Shown: piece after piece, positions 10,438 to 19,572 of the stretch | Layout: each line of letters opens with the position of its first letter | How positions within the stretch are numbered: the first letter of the stretch is position 1 | NCBI GenBank assembly: GCA_900299555.1 | Contig: OODV01000117.1 | Span: 27,551-91,550, forward strand | DNA from: an uncultured Endozoicomonas sp. | GTDB lineage: Bacteria > Pseudomonadota > Gammaproteobacteria > Pseudomonadales > Endozoicomonadaceae | Reading direction: 5' to 3' | DNA length: 64,000 nucleotides | Program-made: the position numbers and the translations under genes | Notes under the pieces: generated by a model | What the model saw: the letters and a program-made list of their open reading frames with translations, nothing else | What the model was told of the DNA's origin: nothing | The model's database searches: none

Positions 10438-11391
10438 ATGCGCACTCTGTATCCTGCCATCAAACCCTACGCTACCCGGCACCTGCAAGTTGATGACATT
10501 CATGAGATATACATTGAAGAGTGTGGCTCTCAGGATGGTATACCGGTGCTATTTATTCATGGTGGTCCTGGTGCTGGCTGTACTGAACGGGATCGTTGTT
10601 TCTTTGACCCGGAAAAATACCGAATTATTCTCTTTGATCAGCGAGGATGTGGTCGATCCAAACCTCATGCAGAGCTGGAGCAGAATAACACTGCCCTGCT
10701 GATTGCAGATATTGAGTCAATTCGAACAACTCTGGGGGTTGATAAGTGGTTAGTATTTGGTGGATCCTGGGGTTCAACACTCTCTCTGCTTTATGCTCAG
10801 GCTCATCCAAAGCAGGTGTTTGGGCTGATAGTCAGAGGTATTTTTCTCTCTCGGCAACAGGATCTTGACTGGCTTTATAAAGATGGAGCCAGCAGGGTAT
10901 TCCCGGACCACTGGGCGCATTTTCTGGAGCTGATTCCTGAGAGTGAAAGGGGGGATCTGCTGGAGGCTTATTACCATCGGCTGTTCGGAAACAATGAACT
11001 GGCAAGAATGAATGCTGCCAAGCATTGGTCTTTGTGGGAGGGGAATACGGCTACGTTAAGGCCTAACCATGAGTTGGTAGACCATTTTGCTGATCCACAT
11101 CTGGCGCTATCTCTGTCCCGGATCGAGTGTCATTATTTCAGGAATAAGTCGTTTATTCAGCCTAATCAGATTATTGACAAAATGAATCTGATTTCAGCAA
11201 TTCCCGGGGTTATTGTGCATGGGCGTTACGACATGATCTGCCCGCTTGATAACGCACAGGCTTTGGCGGATCACTGGCCGAAAGCGGATCTGCAGATTAT
11301 TCGTGATGCTGGTCATGCCTCCTGTGAGCCAGGCATTGTTGATGCATTGGTTAGAGCAACCGATGACTTTGCACGAAGACTGGTTCCATAA
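10438..11391 (+). CDS. pip: Prolyl aminopeptidase
   Basis: This 317-aa alpha/beta-hydrolase releases N-terminal proline from peptides in the cytoplasm. Visible marks are HGGPGAGC (41-48, oxyanion-hole region), DQRGCGRS (67-74) and the nucleophile elbow GGSWGST with Ser110. The acid and base are likely the aspartate in HGRYDMICPL and the histidine in DAGHASCEP near the C-terminus. Length is typical for bacterial Pip. The ATG has AAAGGA 7-8 bases upstream. It is followed by dtd after 50 bases and is probably co-transcribed with it, as in related gammaproteobacteria. Confidence 0.95.
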   Translation: MRTLYPAIKPYATRHLQVDDIHEIYIEECGSQDGIPVLFIHGGPGAGCTERDRCFFDPEKYRIILFDQRGCGRSKPHAELEQNNTALLIADIESIRTTLGVDKWLVFGGSWGSTLSLLYAQAHPKQVFGLIVRGIFLSRQQDLDWLYKDGASRVFPDHWAHFLELIPESERGDLLEAYYHRLFGNNELARMNAAKHWSLWEGNTATLRPNHELVDHFADPHLALSLSRIECHYFRNKSFIQPNQIIDKMNLISAIPGVIVHGRYDMICPLDNAQALADHWPKADLQIIRDAGHASCEPGIVDALVRATDDFARRLVP

Positions 11392-11441
11392 AAGGCTTTC
11401 GCAACGCATCACTTTATTTGAAAATAATTCGAGATGTATAG

Positions 11442-11879
11442 ATGAAAGGTCTAATTCAGCGTGTAAAGCATGCCCGTGTTGTGGTAAACGGAGAAATCGT
11501 TGGTGAAATTGGCCCTGGCATTCTTCTGCTGCTGGGAGTTGAAAAAGGGGATGATTCGGCTCTGGCAGATAAACTGCTTGATAAAGTGCTGAAGTATCGC
11601 ATTTTCAGCGATGAACAAGGCAAGATGAATCTTGGGTTGCAAGATGTGGGGGGCGGGCTGTTAATCGTTTCCCAATTCACCCTGGTTGCCGATACCCGCA
11701 AAGGATTACGACCCAGCTTCAGCTCCGGAGCATCTCCTGAACAAGGGGAAAGGCTTTATAACTACTTTGTTGAGCAGGCTCAAGAGCTTCATCAAGAGGT
11801 GGCTACCGGCCGTTTTGGGGCGGATATGAAAGTCTCCCTGCTTAATGATGGTCCAGTGACGTTTATGTTGGAGGTGTAG
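11442..11879 (+). CDS. dtd: D-aminoacyl-tRNA deacylase
   Basis: This 145-aa protein hydrolyses D-aminoacyl-tRNA (and glycyl-tRNA-Ala), keeping D-amino acids out of translation. The family marks are SQFTL (residues 77-81) and the NDGPVT motif near the C-terminus, whose Gly-Pro pair forms the chiral-selection site. Length equals the E. coli protein. It lies 50 bases after pip and ends before a bidirectional terminator shared with argS. Confidence 0.96.
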   Translation: MKGLIQRVKHARVVVNGEIVGEIGPGILLLLGVEKGDDSALADKLLDKVLKYRIFSDEQGKMNLGLQDVGGGLLIVSQFTLVADTRKGLRPSFSSGASPEQGERLYNYFVEQAQELHQEVATGRFGADMKVSLLNDGPVTFMLEV

Positions 11880-11977
11880 TTCTGGACTGCAATAGCTGCA
11901 GCAAATAATAGATACTGAAGCAGGAAGTTTTAAGTAAACTTGCTTGCTTCGTGTCTTGGAGTCTTCGTGATTACATC

Positions 11978-12003
11978 AAAGGCCGGTTTTTACACCAGCC
12001 TTT
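11978..12003. terminator. Bidirectional terminator between dtd and argS
   Basis: AAAGGCCGGT (11978-11987) and ACCAGCCTTT (11994-12003) pair with one mismatch around a 6-base loop. The plus strand continues with a T-run, and the A-run at the other side gives U's on the minus strand, so both converging genes can end here. Confidence 0.75.
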
Positions 12004-12013
12004 TTGTTTTGCA

Positions 12014-13756
12014 CTACATCTGCTCGACAGTTTCAATACCCAGCAGGCCAAGACCCAGCTTCAGAGTTCTAGCGGTCAGGGCGCAGATCTGCAGGCGGCT
12101 GTTGCGCAGCTCTTCAGAAACACCTTCCTTGTTCACCGGGCAGGCTTCATAGAATTTCATAAAGGCGCCGGAGATTTCATAGAGATAAGCGCACAGCTGG
12201 TGTGGCAGGCCTTCTCTGGCAACGGACTCAATGGTTTCGCTGAAGCGGCAGAGCTGAAGAGCCAGCTCTCGCTCGGCCTCGTTTTCGATCAGAATGTCAC
12301 CCGTGAGGTCGGACTCACTGACACCTGCCCTGCGGAAGATGCTCATAATCCGGGTGTATGCATAGAGCAGATAGGGGGCAGTATTACCCTCAAACGCCAG
12401 CATATTATCCCAGTCAAAGACATAGTCACTGGTTCTGTTTTTGGACAGGTCGGCATACTTTACTGAGCCGATGGCAACGGAGCGGATAACGTTAACCTTC
12501 TGTTCTTCAGAAAGGTCGCCAGACTTGCTGGCAATCACGGCTGCAGCTCTCTCTTCGGCCTCATCCAGAAGGTCTGCCAGTTTAATGGTGGTGCCAGCAC
12601 GGGTTTTGAATGGTTTACCGTCTTTACCCAGCATCATGCCAAAGGCGTGGTGTTCCAGAGATACATGGTCAGAAGCAAACCCGGCCTTGCGGGCAATAGT
12701 AAATACCTGCTCGAAGTGCTGTCCCTGACGTGCATCCACATAATAGAGAACGCGATCCGCATTCAGGGTGTGGCAGCGGTGACGAATGGCTGCCAGATCG
12801 GTCGTGGTGTAGAGGAAGCCCCCGCCGGACTTTTCAACGATGACGCCCATTGGGTCGCCATCTTTGTTTTTGAACTCATCCAGAAAGACAACTTTTGCAC
12901 CGTTGTCTTCACTTAGCAGTCCTTTCTCATCAAGCAGTTTAATGATGACAGGCAGGCTGTCATTGTAAGCGCTTTCGCCCATAACATCAGTGGCTGTCAG
13001 TGAAACATTCAGACGGTCATAGGTGTCCTGATTGTGTGACAGAGTGATGTCTACCAGCTTTTTCCATAGCTTATGGCAATACTCATCGCCTGCCTGAAGG
13101 CGAACCACATAGCTCCTGGCTCTGGTTGCAAAGTCGGGGTTGTCATCAAAATGCTTTTTGGCTTCCCGATAGAAGGTTTCCAGATCGGAGAGCTCCATGC
13201 TCATGGCTTCCTGGCTTTCTTTTTCCAGTTCTTCCAGGTGGGCAATCAGCATGCCGAACTGGGTTCCCCAGTCGCCCAGGTGATTCTGACGGATCACTTT
13301 GTGCCCAAGAAATTCGAGCGTTCTTGCCGTTGAATCTCCAATTATGGTGGAGCGCAGGTGGCCAACATGCATTTCCTTGGCAACGTTCGGTGCTGAATAA
13401 TCAACGACAACCGTCTGTTTACTATCCGTTTCGGCAACACCGGCACGAGGGTCTTTGATTGCGGAGAAAAGGCTGCTGGCCAGCCACTCAGGGGCGAGAT
13501 GGATATTGATAAAGCCCGGGCCGGCAAGCTCAACTTTGCTGGCTACGCCATCAAGGTCAAGGCTGTCGATCACTTTTTGAGCCAGTTCCCGTGGATTCAT
13601 ACCCATATTTTTAGCAGCGGCCATTACGGCGTTGCACTGATAATCACCAAAATTCGCCCGTGCGCTGGGACGAACCATGGCTGGGGTGCCTTCTGGGGCT
13701 CCCGCAGCGATAAGCGCTTTGACGACTCTGTCTTCAAGCAGCTTGAGAATATTCAT
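12014..13756 (-). CDS. argS: Arginyl-tRNA synthetase
   Basis: This 580-aa class I synthetase charges tRNA-Arg. The N-terminal additional domain recognises the tRNA elbow. The HIGH motif is present as HVGHLRS, just after the family sequence APNVAKEM. The KMSKS loop is degenerate (KPFKTR), as is normal for many ArgS enzymes. The C-terminal helical DALR anticodon-binding domain ends the protein. The ATG at 13756 has AAGGA 8 bases upstream. It is transcribed divergently from the SPOR gene, as in Pseudomonas-type genomes. Confidence 0.97.
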   Translation of the reverse strand: MNILKLLEDRVVKALIAAGAPEGTPAMVRPSARANFGDYQCNAVMAAAKNMGMNPRELAQKVIDSLDLDGVASKVELAGPGFINIHLAPEWLASSLFSAIKDPRAGVAETDSKQTVVVDYSAPNVAKEMHVGHLRSTIIGDSTARTLEFLGHKVIRQNHLGDWGTQFGMLIAHLEELEKESQEAMSMELSDLETFYREAKKHFDDNPDFATRARSYVVRLQAGDEYCHKLWKKLVDITLSHNQDTYDRLNVSLTATDVMGESAYNDSLPVIIKLLDEKGLLSEDNGAKVVFLDEFKNKDGDPMGVIVEKSGGGFLYTTTDLAAIRHRCHTLNADRVLYYVDARQGQHFEQVFTIARKAGFASDHVSLEHHAFGMMLGKDGKPFKTRAGTTIKLADLLDEAEERAAAVIASKSGDLSEEQKVNVIRSVAIGSVKYADLSKNRTSDYVFDWDNMLAFEGNTAPYLLYAYTRIMSIFRRAGVSESDLTGDILIENEAERELALQLCRFSETIESVAREGLPHQLCAYLYEISGAFMKFYEACPVNKEGVSEELRNSRLQICALTARTLKLGLGLLGIETVEQM

Positions 13757-14233
13757 GCATGAGTCCTTGGTTAAACTCGGGTATATAGCGACTAGTTCCT
13801 CTCAGACCCTTTAAACCGTCTGGGCTGAGAGGAGAATGTAAGCTCATGTGCCCATATTATCTGATACTTTCTGTCCGCTGGAGACTCTACAGTAACAAGA
13901 GCCTTTTGACAGTCGGAAGTTCATATAGGGGCATTACAACGGTTATACATCTTGCCTTAAGCTTTTGGTGAGCGTTGAATCATTGGCTGCTGAAATAATG
14001 TCTTGTCTCAAACAAGGCTGCAGCGAAAACTCTCTCAATTAAGGTCAGGCGGGTAGGCTGTTGTTCTGAGCACTGAATGATGGGAATGCTATCGAAAAAG
14101 GCCATTCGTCTCAATAGAAGCGCTCTCGTATTCAAATAGCAGTGCTTGACCTTATATCAGTCCTATCAGAGATAATGGTATCTTTATCAAATAGAGTACA
14201 TATAAAGAGACTGACCACAAAAAGTTGAGAATT
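13757..14233. other. Divergent intergenic region between argS and the SPOR gene
   Basis: These 477 bases carry no convincing ORF. A perfect 9-bp dyad at 13797-13833 lies in what should be the argS leader. The half next to the SPOR gene is AT-rich with repeated ATCAGAGATAAT-like words, which may include its promoter, but no box pair was clear enough to list. Confidence 0.5.
13797..13833 (-). promoter_or_regulatory. Stem-loop in the argS leader or promoter
   Basis: TCCTCTCAG (13797-13805) and CTGAGAGGA (13825-13833) are perfect 9-bp complements. The inner bases allow a further CCC/GGG or CAGAC/GTCTG pairing. The dyad is 41-77 bases upstream of the argS ATG and could be a leader hairpin or an operator. 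Confidence 0.4.
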
Positions 14234-14824
14234 ATGACATCCAGATCAAACAGTACCAAGCGGGGAGCCAGTAAGTCGAAAAGTGCCGGCAAAACGACAC
14301 CAGTGTCTATGCCTAATTGGGTCTGGTTGCTTGCAGGGCTTGTGATTGGTGTGTTTGTGGCTTTTCTGGCAGGGCTAATGCCTTCTGCGAAAGATGTCAG
14401 GACGGTGGCAGAACAGGTCGCTTCAGCATCTGTGGATGAACAGAAAAAAGATAACCAGCCTGTGTTTGATTTTTATACCCTGCTTCCTGAGTCAGAGGTG
14501 ACAGTTTCTATCCCTGACCCGGCTCCAGCTAAAACACAACCGAAGAAAAAGGAGCAGAACGCAGCTCTACCAGCGACAAGCACCAAACCTAAAAAGTATT
14601 TGTTACAGGCTGGCTCTTTCCGCAGCTCAAAGGATGCTGAGCGACTCAGGGCTCAATTGCTGCTGGAAGGTTTGACGCCCAAGGTCGAGCGAGTAAATGT
14701 AGGGGGCGGTGAAACCTGGCATCGCGTGCAGTTGGGGCCATTCACTGATCGGGCCTCGCTTCAGAGTGCCCAGAAAGTGTTAGCTGGCCAGAATATTGAT
14801 AGCCTGCTTTTACAGCTGAAATAG
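14234..14824 (+). CDS. SPOR-domain cell-division protein, FtsN-like
   Basis: This 196-aa bitopic inner-membrane protein has a short basic cytoplasmic tail, one membrane segment (NWVWLLAGLVIGVFVAFLAG) and a Lys/Pro/Ala-rich periplasmic linker. A C-terminal SPOR domain (about the last 75 residues, KKYLLQAGSFRSSKDAERLR...) binds denuded septal glycan. The gene sits between argS and hslV, where FtsN-like proteins are found in Pseudomonas and relatives. The start is the ATG at 14234 rather than the in-frame TTG three codons earlier. FtsN function is inferred from domain order and position. Confidence 0.85.
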   Translation: MTSRSNSTKRGASKSKSAGKTTPVSMPNWVWLLAGLVIGVFVAFLAGLMPSAKDVRTVAEQVASASVDEQKKDNQPVFDFYTLLPESEVTVSIPDPAPAKTQPKKKEQNAALPATSTKPKKYLLQAGSFRSSKDAERLRAQLLLEGLTPKVERVNVGGGETWHRVQLGPFTDRASLQSAQKVLAGQNIDSLLLQLK

Positions 14825-14862
14825 GAAAAACTCAGTTCCGGGGAGCTTTCTCTTCAGTCCCT

Positions 14863-14891
14863 CTTGATAATTAAATACATCTCCCCAATAT
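14863..14891 (+). promoter_or_regulatory. Sigma-32 (RpoH) heat-shock promoter for hslVU
   Basis: CTTGATA (14863-14869), 13 bases of spacer and CCCCAATAT (14883-14891) match the RpoH consensus (CTTGAAA, N11-16, CCCCATNT) with few differences. It lies about 40 bases before the hslV start. hslVU is a classical heat-shock operon, which supports the call. Confidence 0.75.
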
Positions 14892-14930
14892 AAGGCTCTG
14901 TTATCCGTTTTTTTATTTAAGGAGCGAGCC

Positions 14931-15473
14931 TTGGAACAGTATCGTGGCACAACTATTCTGTCGGTGCGTCGTGGCGGCAGTGTCGTGATCGGTGGTGATG
15001 GCCAGGTTTCGCTGGGTGATGCCGTCATCAAGGGCAATGCCCACAAGGTACGTCGACTCTATCACGGGAAGGTCATTGCCGGATTTGCAGGTGGCACTGC
15101 TGATGCATTTACCCTGTTTGAGCGCTTCGAAGCTCAGCTGGAGAAGCATCAGGGACGACTGACCAAGTCAGCGGTTGAGCTGGCTAAAGAGTGGCGAACC
15201 GAGAGAGCCCTGCAAAGGCTGGAAGCGATGTTGATTGTTGCTGATGCCACCGCTTCCCTGATTATCACCGGTAATGGTGACGTGATGGAGACAGAGGATG
15301 GCATTCTGGCCATTGGCTCTGGTGGATTTTATGCTCAGTCGGCAGCGAAGGCACTGTTTCAAAATACTGAAATGGGTGCCCGTGATATTGTCGAAAAGAG
15401 TCTGGGTATTGCGGCAGATATCTGCGTTTACACCAATTCAAATCAAGTCATTGAAGAGCTTCCAGCTGCCTGA
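14931..15473 (+). CDS. hslV: ATP-dependent protease peptidase subunit HslV
   Basis: This is the proteolytic subunit of the HslVU (ClpQY) protease, a double hexameric ring in the cytoplasm that degrades regulatory and misfolded proteins. The start is a TTG at 14931 with AAGGAG 7 bases upstream. The first residues MEQYRG form a short propeptide, and cleavage would expose the N-terminal threonine nucleophile of [10 protein letters not shown]. The proteasome-like fold marks [20 protein letters not shown] and AIGSGG are present. hslU follows after 30 bases in the same heat-shock operon. Confidence 0.97.
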   Translation: MEQYRGTTILSVRRGGSVVIGGDGQVSLGDAVIKGNAHKVRRLYHGKVIAGFAGGTADAFTLFERFEAQLEKHQGRLTKSAVELAKEWRTERALQRLEAMLIVADATASLIITGNGDVMETEDGILAIGSGGFYAQSAAKALFQNTEMGARDIVEKSLGIAADICVYTNSNQVIEELPAA

Positions 15474-15503
15474 AGCCATTGCTATTTAAGACGAGTTTCC
15501 AAT

Positions 15504-16841
15504 ATGTCAGATATGACGCCCCGCGAAATTGTTCATGAGTTGGACAAACACATTATTGGTCAGGATGAAGCCAAGCGTGCTGTAGCAATAGCGCTTCGTA
15601 ACCGCTGGCGCAGAATGCAGTTGAATGAAGATCTGCGTAATGAGATCAGCCCTAAAAATATCCTGATGATTGGCCCTACTGGTGTTGGTAAAACTGAAAT
15701 TGCCCGACGCCTTGCCAAGCTGGCCAATGCACCGTTTATCAAGATTGAAGCCACTAAATTTACTGAAGTCGGTTATGTTGGGCGTGACGTTGAGTCCATT
15801 GTTCGTGATTTGATGGATGCTGCGATCAAAATGCTTCGTGAAATGGAAATGGAGCGCGTTCGTCATCGGGCTCTGGATGCTGCTGAAGAGCGAATTCTGG
15901 ATGCGCTACTTCCGCCGGCACGCTCCTTTGGTGAAGACTCTCAGCCGCAGGACAGCTCTACCCGTCAGGTATTCCGCAAGAAGTTGCGTGAAGGTGATCT
16001 AGACGATAAAGAGATTGAAATTGATGTCCGCGAAGCAGCCATGGGCGTTGAGATTATGGCACCTCCCGGAATGGAGGAAATGACCAGCCAACTTCAGAAT
16101 ATGTTCTCTAACCTGAACACCGGAAAGTCCAAGAATCGGAAGCTGAAAGTCAAAGATGCCATGCGTCTGGTTCAGGAAGAAGAAGCTGGCAAGCTAGTCA
16201 ACGAAGACGAGCTGAAGGCTAAGGCGGTAACGGCGGTTGAGCAAAACGGTATTGTCTTTCTTGATGAAATTGACAAGGTTGCAAAGCGATCTGGCGCCTC
16301 TAATGCTGATGTGTCGCGTGAAGGGGTTCAGCGAGACCTGCTGCCTTTGATAGAAGGTTGTACCGTTTCCACCAAATACGGCATGGTGAAAACGGATCAC
16401 ATCCTGTTTATCGCTTCTGGTGCTTTCCATCTGGCTAAGCCTTCAGACCTGATTCCAGAGCTGCAGGGTCGTCTGCCTATCCGTGTGGAGCTGAAAGCGC
16501 TCTCTTCAGATGACTTTATGCGCATTCTAACGGAGCCTGATGCCTCTCTGACGGAGCAATACCAAGCGTTGATGGCAACGGAATCGCTCAATATCGAGTT
16601 TACCGAAGATGCCATTCGTCGTCTGGCCGAGGTTTCCTGGCAGGTTAATGAGCGTACTGAGAATATCGGTGCCCGTCGTCTCCATACCGTTATGGAGCGC
16701 CTGCTGGAAGAAGTCTCTTTCAGTGCTGCTGACCTGGCTTCTGCTCAGAATGGTACGCCGCTTAGGATTGATGCAGCCTATGTGGATAAACACCTGGGTG
16801 AACTGGTTCAGGATGAAGACCTGAGTCGCTATATCCTCTAA
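15504..16841 (+). CDS. hslU: ATP-dependent protease ATPase subunit HslU
   Basis: This 445-aa AAA+ unfoldase feeds substrates into HslV. Walker A is GPTGVGKTE and Walker B is FLDEID. The I-domain insertion lies between them (about residues 110-240), the pore loop region reads [10 protein letters not shown], and the C-terminus ends in RYIL, the tail that docks into HslV. Length is normal. It is the second gene of the hslVU operon and is followed by a strong stem-loop. Confidence 0.98.
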   Translation: MSDMTPREIVHELDKHIIGQDEAKRAVAIALRNRWRRMQLNEDLRNEISPKNILMIGPTGVGKTEIARRLAKLANAPFIKIEATKFTEVGYVGRDVESIVRDLMDAAIKMLREMEMERVRHRALDAAEERILDALLPPARSFGEDSQPQDSSTRQVFRKKLREGDLDDKEIEIDVREAAMGVEIMAPPGMEEMTSQLQNMFSNLNTGKSKNRKLKVKDAMRLVQEEEAGKLVNEDELKAKAVTAVEQNGIVFLDEIDKVAKRSGASNADVSREGVQRDLLPLIEGCTVSTKYGMVKTDHILFIASGAFHLAKPSDLIPELQGRLPIRVELKALSSDDFMRILTEPDASLTEQYQALMATESLNIEFTEDAIRRLAEVSWQVNERTENIGARRLHTVMERLLEEVSFSAADLASAQNGTPLRIDAAYVDKHLGELVQDEDLSRYIL

Positions 16842-16855
16842 CAGTCTGCTTTGAG

Positions 16856-16878
16856 GTGGTCAGCGCCTTGCTGACCAC
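16856..16878 (+). terminator. Stem-loop after hslU
   Basis: GTGGTCAGC (16856-16864) and GCTGACCAC (16870-16878) are a perfect 9-bp stem with a 5-base loop, 15 bases after the hslU stop. The downstream tract is T-rich but interrupted, so partial read-through into the DUF971 gene is possible. Confidence 0.65.
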
Positions 16879-16924
16879 TCATCTTTCTTGCTCTTTTTAC
16901 TAATGAGTGGGTACCCTGCCAGAA

Positions 16925-17302
16925 ATGACAACCTCGATCCCTTCCGCCATTAAGCTTCACAAACGCTCCAGATTATTGGAAGTTCAGTTTGGCCACGAAT
17001 CATTTCAGTTGGAGGCAGAGTTTCTCAGGGTATTAAGCCCTTCAGCAGAGGTTCGTGGTCATGGTAATCCTGTCTTACAGACCGGTAAGCTGAATGTGGC
17101 CATCACCGGTGTGGAAATGGTTGGCCAGTACGCAATAAAGCTGATATTTGATGATGGCCATGACAGCGGTATTTATGACTGGAGCTACCTCTATGAACTA
17201 TGCCGTAAGAAGGAAACGATGTGGGATGAGTATATACAGGCTCTAAGGGGGGCTGGCGCCAGTCGTGATCCGGATGTTTCAGTGGTTCGCTTTTTTCAGT
17301 AA
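16925..17302 (+). CDS. DUF971 (gamma-butyrobetaine hydroxylase-like N-terminal) protein
   Basis: This 125-aa protein belongs to the DUF971 family, which also forms the N-terminal domain of gamma-butyrobetaine hydroxylases. Family-like stretches are IKLHKRSRLLEVQF, LRVLSPSAEVRGHG, VGQYAIKLIFDDGHDSGIYD and WSYLYELC. A role related to iron-sulfur cluster handling has been proposed for stand-alone members; nothing in the sequence proves it here. It sits directly after hslU, its normal neighbour. The ATG at 16925 was preferred over a GTG at 16907 because family members begin just before this point. Confidence 0.85.
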   Translation: MTTSIPSAIKLHKRSRLLEVQFGHESFQLEAEFLRVLSPSAEVRGHGNPVLQTGKLNVAITGVEMVGQYAIKLIFDDGHDSGIYDWSYLYELCRKKETMWDEYIQALRGAGASRDPDVSVVRFFQ

Positions 17303-17322
17303 TAGTTTTTAGGGAAACTCCC

Positions 17323-18520
17323 TCAATTTGATTTATAGGATTTTTGATATTTACAATCACTACTGTCCGGTTCAACATTCTGAAGCTCCAGAAAGCCCTG
17401 AGCAATCAATGCAGGGGCTATGCTTTTCTCTGGCGTATTGCTCAATAAATCAACCACCGATCGTTTTGTCATCAGGTTCAGGTTAATCCTCCGGGCTATC
17501 TGTTGAAGAGATAACCTGCCGGGATAGTTGAGCTGAACCAAACGCAGTAGCAGGCAGGCAATCATAGCGGTCAATACCGGGATTTTGACTGTATTTTCAC
17601 TTCGCCCAATAAAGCGTTTAACCTTCAGATTCTGTTTAATCCATTTGACAAACAGCTCGATCTGCCAGCGGGATTAATACAGGCTGCTATTTCTGCTGCT
17701 ATCCTGCTCAGGTCATTACTGATGAATGTCAGCACCTTGCCGTCTTCTTCATGAGGGATGCGAACTCGGCGAAGGTCTGTTGGGTAGGCTTTCTGGCCTT
17801 TATCTGACGAGAGGCGGATAATCTGGTATTCTAGAATGAAATCCTCCGTGGTTTCCCGCGCTTCAATGACTTCATGGACTGCAGAGCTTTTCATTCTCCC
17901 CACGAACCAGGTGCCCTGATTCGTCACTTCGCAGTACCAGCTGCAGTCGTCATAGGCTCAAAAACGCAGCTAACACCAGGCATGATCGGTAGGTTCTGCA
18001 CGGCCTTGCAGTCATTTACTCTGGCGGTTGTCAGTTCAAAAAATGTCGGTGTATCGGCCTCAGGATCATAAACCGTGTGCAACTTGATCCCCCCTTGGTC
18101 TTTCGGAAGAGTGCCCACTCAAACTGATTCAGGTTCAGATCAATTGTTGTAGAATCAATCAGGTGAACCATGTCACTGGCAGCCCCAAGGGACAGGCGGT
18201 CTCTGACCTTTTGCAGCGGAAAGAAAAAAGTCCCGGCAAAGATACTTACAGGACGACTGTTGTTGACATCTGATAATGAGGAACGCGTTATACGCGAGAC
18301 ACCCGGGTGATAGTGGTGGTTATGGCTGGTGTTAACGTTTTCCACCCGGTCGCGTTTGAGACCCGGCTAGCCAGTTGAACAAACATCATGGCAACGGGTT
18401 GCGTCCGGCAAGGCAGTTTTCTGACGCTGTGATCGCCATTATGCCGGTCAACCATTTTTCAAACTGGTGACGGGGTATCGCCCTGAGAGACTGTTGTAAA
18501 ACGCTGTTATGATGCTTCAT
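17323..18520 (-). pseudogene. IS4-family transposase, multiply frameshifted
   Basis: Reading down the minus strand from the ATG at 18520 (MKHHNSVLQQSLRAIP, the DUF4372-type N-terminus), the coding frame breaks at least five times. The breaks are at an A-run near 18452, near 18340, at a G-run near 18095, near 17960 and near 17680, where an in-frame stop also appears. Recognisable pieces are LIDSTTIDLN (first catalytic Asp), TVYDPEADTPTFFELT, NQGTWFVGRMK, and the IS4 YREK signature (Y-x2-R-x3-E-x6-K) around SRWQIELFVKWIK. The last frame reads out through the terminal repeat to 17323. The transposase cannot be active. Confidence 0.85.
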
Positions 18521-18634
18521 GCCTGTCCTTTGCCTGTTCCAGAAAAGCTGTCTGGACAATGGCCATTCTAACGCAAAGCATCAGGGACAGGCTCTTTAAG
18601 CTTCTCCCCGATTTCTAATCGGACAGCAGTGATT
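17355..18634 (-). mobile_element. Decayed IS4-family insertion sequence
   Basis: The ends carry inverted repeats AATCACTACTGTCCGGTT (17355-17372) and, on the other strand, AATCACTGCTGTCCGATT (18634-18617), 16 of 18 identical. The inside encodes one degraded transposase on the minus strand. I could not identify a clear target duplication, so the exact end bases are uncertain by a few positions. The element separates the DUF971 gene from ubiE, which are close neighbours in relatives. Confidence 0.8.
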
Positions 18635-19572
18635 TGAAATATACTTTTATGCTTAATCCAGTGTTAACAGCCATCTTGAGTTTAATCAGAGCGTCAAACT
18701 TCTAACGCATTTCTGGCAGCAATTCCAGCTGAGGTTAATTGTGCGTTTTTTGACTGAATTTTGGAGGCGCTATTCCCCCCCCCCAATAAAAGCCAGTACT
18801 ACAGGTTATTTAACAGTTTATCGATGGGGTGTTCTACACTTTTAAGGAAATTGGAATTTATAACTGAGGAAGGCTTCTTATTAATGATGGGGAATAGTTT
18901 GATTCGTTACACCATCTATTCTCCTATTACCTAGCCTCCAGATTCAAACAATTCAAAGACTCTTGAGCAAGAAGTAGGAATGACAGGTAAATGTCATGTA
19001 GCTTCTAAATCTTCAATGTTTGACAAATTAATAGTTTTTCACAAGGTTGAATTCCAGTTTATAGATAACTAATGAGGGCTATAACAAATCACAGTTTGAA
19101 ATGAATGAAGGTTATTTGCTAAGCCTGACACATTTTTTTTGATATTTATGGGTATCAGGCAAAGATGCTATTCAAGTAGATTGATGGTATGGGGTTTCTT
19201 TCTGAAAAAGGTAAGATTCGATTTAAATTTACTAACATCCAACAAGTTGGCTATGCCAGTTAACCATAATGGGTTAGTTTGTTGGGTTAATTTGGGTGTG
19301 ATAAAAAATGCCAAAGGCTGTGATCAGATTCTTACAGCCTTTAGTTGCATTTTGTTGAGGTGGTTAATGAGTGTAGGTTTTTTAAAATCTATGGTTGGGT
19401 AGTAAGTGTTGCTCATATTTTATTAGTCTCCCTCAGGGTTAAAACTAGCGGTTTTAGCCGGTGGTTGTTGAATAGTGGTGTTTTTTTGGAGTTAAAAAGT
19501 TTAATGGTTTTGTAGTCTGTTAAAGTTGCATTGATTAGAAAATATAGTTTTCATTGTCAAGGATGACTGCTG
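18635..19572. other. AT-rich spacer with a C10 tract, no convincing gene
   Basis: This 938-base stretch between the decayed IS and the 663-aa ORFan is AT-rich. An 87-codon frame at 19139-19402 starts with TTG, has no Shine-Dalgarno, and encodes a low-complexity hydrophobic and cysteine-rich peptide, so I do not call it. A run of ten C's at 18775-18784 is the most conspicuous feature. A possible promoter for the next gene is listed separately. Confidence 0.5.
19520..19548 (+). promoter_or_regulatory. Possible sigma-70 promoter of the 663-aa ORFan
   Basis: TTAAAG (19520-19525), 17 bases of spacer, and TATAGT (19543-19548) lie just upstream of the gene. The -10 box is good (5 of 6) and the -35 is weak (3 of 6). 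It would give a very short leader of about 18 bases before the ATG at 19573. Confidence 0.35.

Noticed and set aside
17345..18645. Target-site duplication flanking the IS4 element
   Set aside because: The flanks are both AT-rich, but no exact direct repeat of 8 or more bases could be aligned next to the terminal repeats.
19139..19402. 87-codon frame in the AT-rich spacer
   Set aside because: TTG start, no ribosome site, low-complexity hydrophobic and Cys-rich translation, and no recognisable family.
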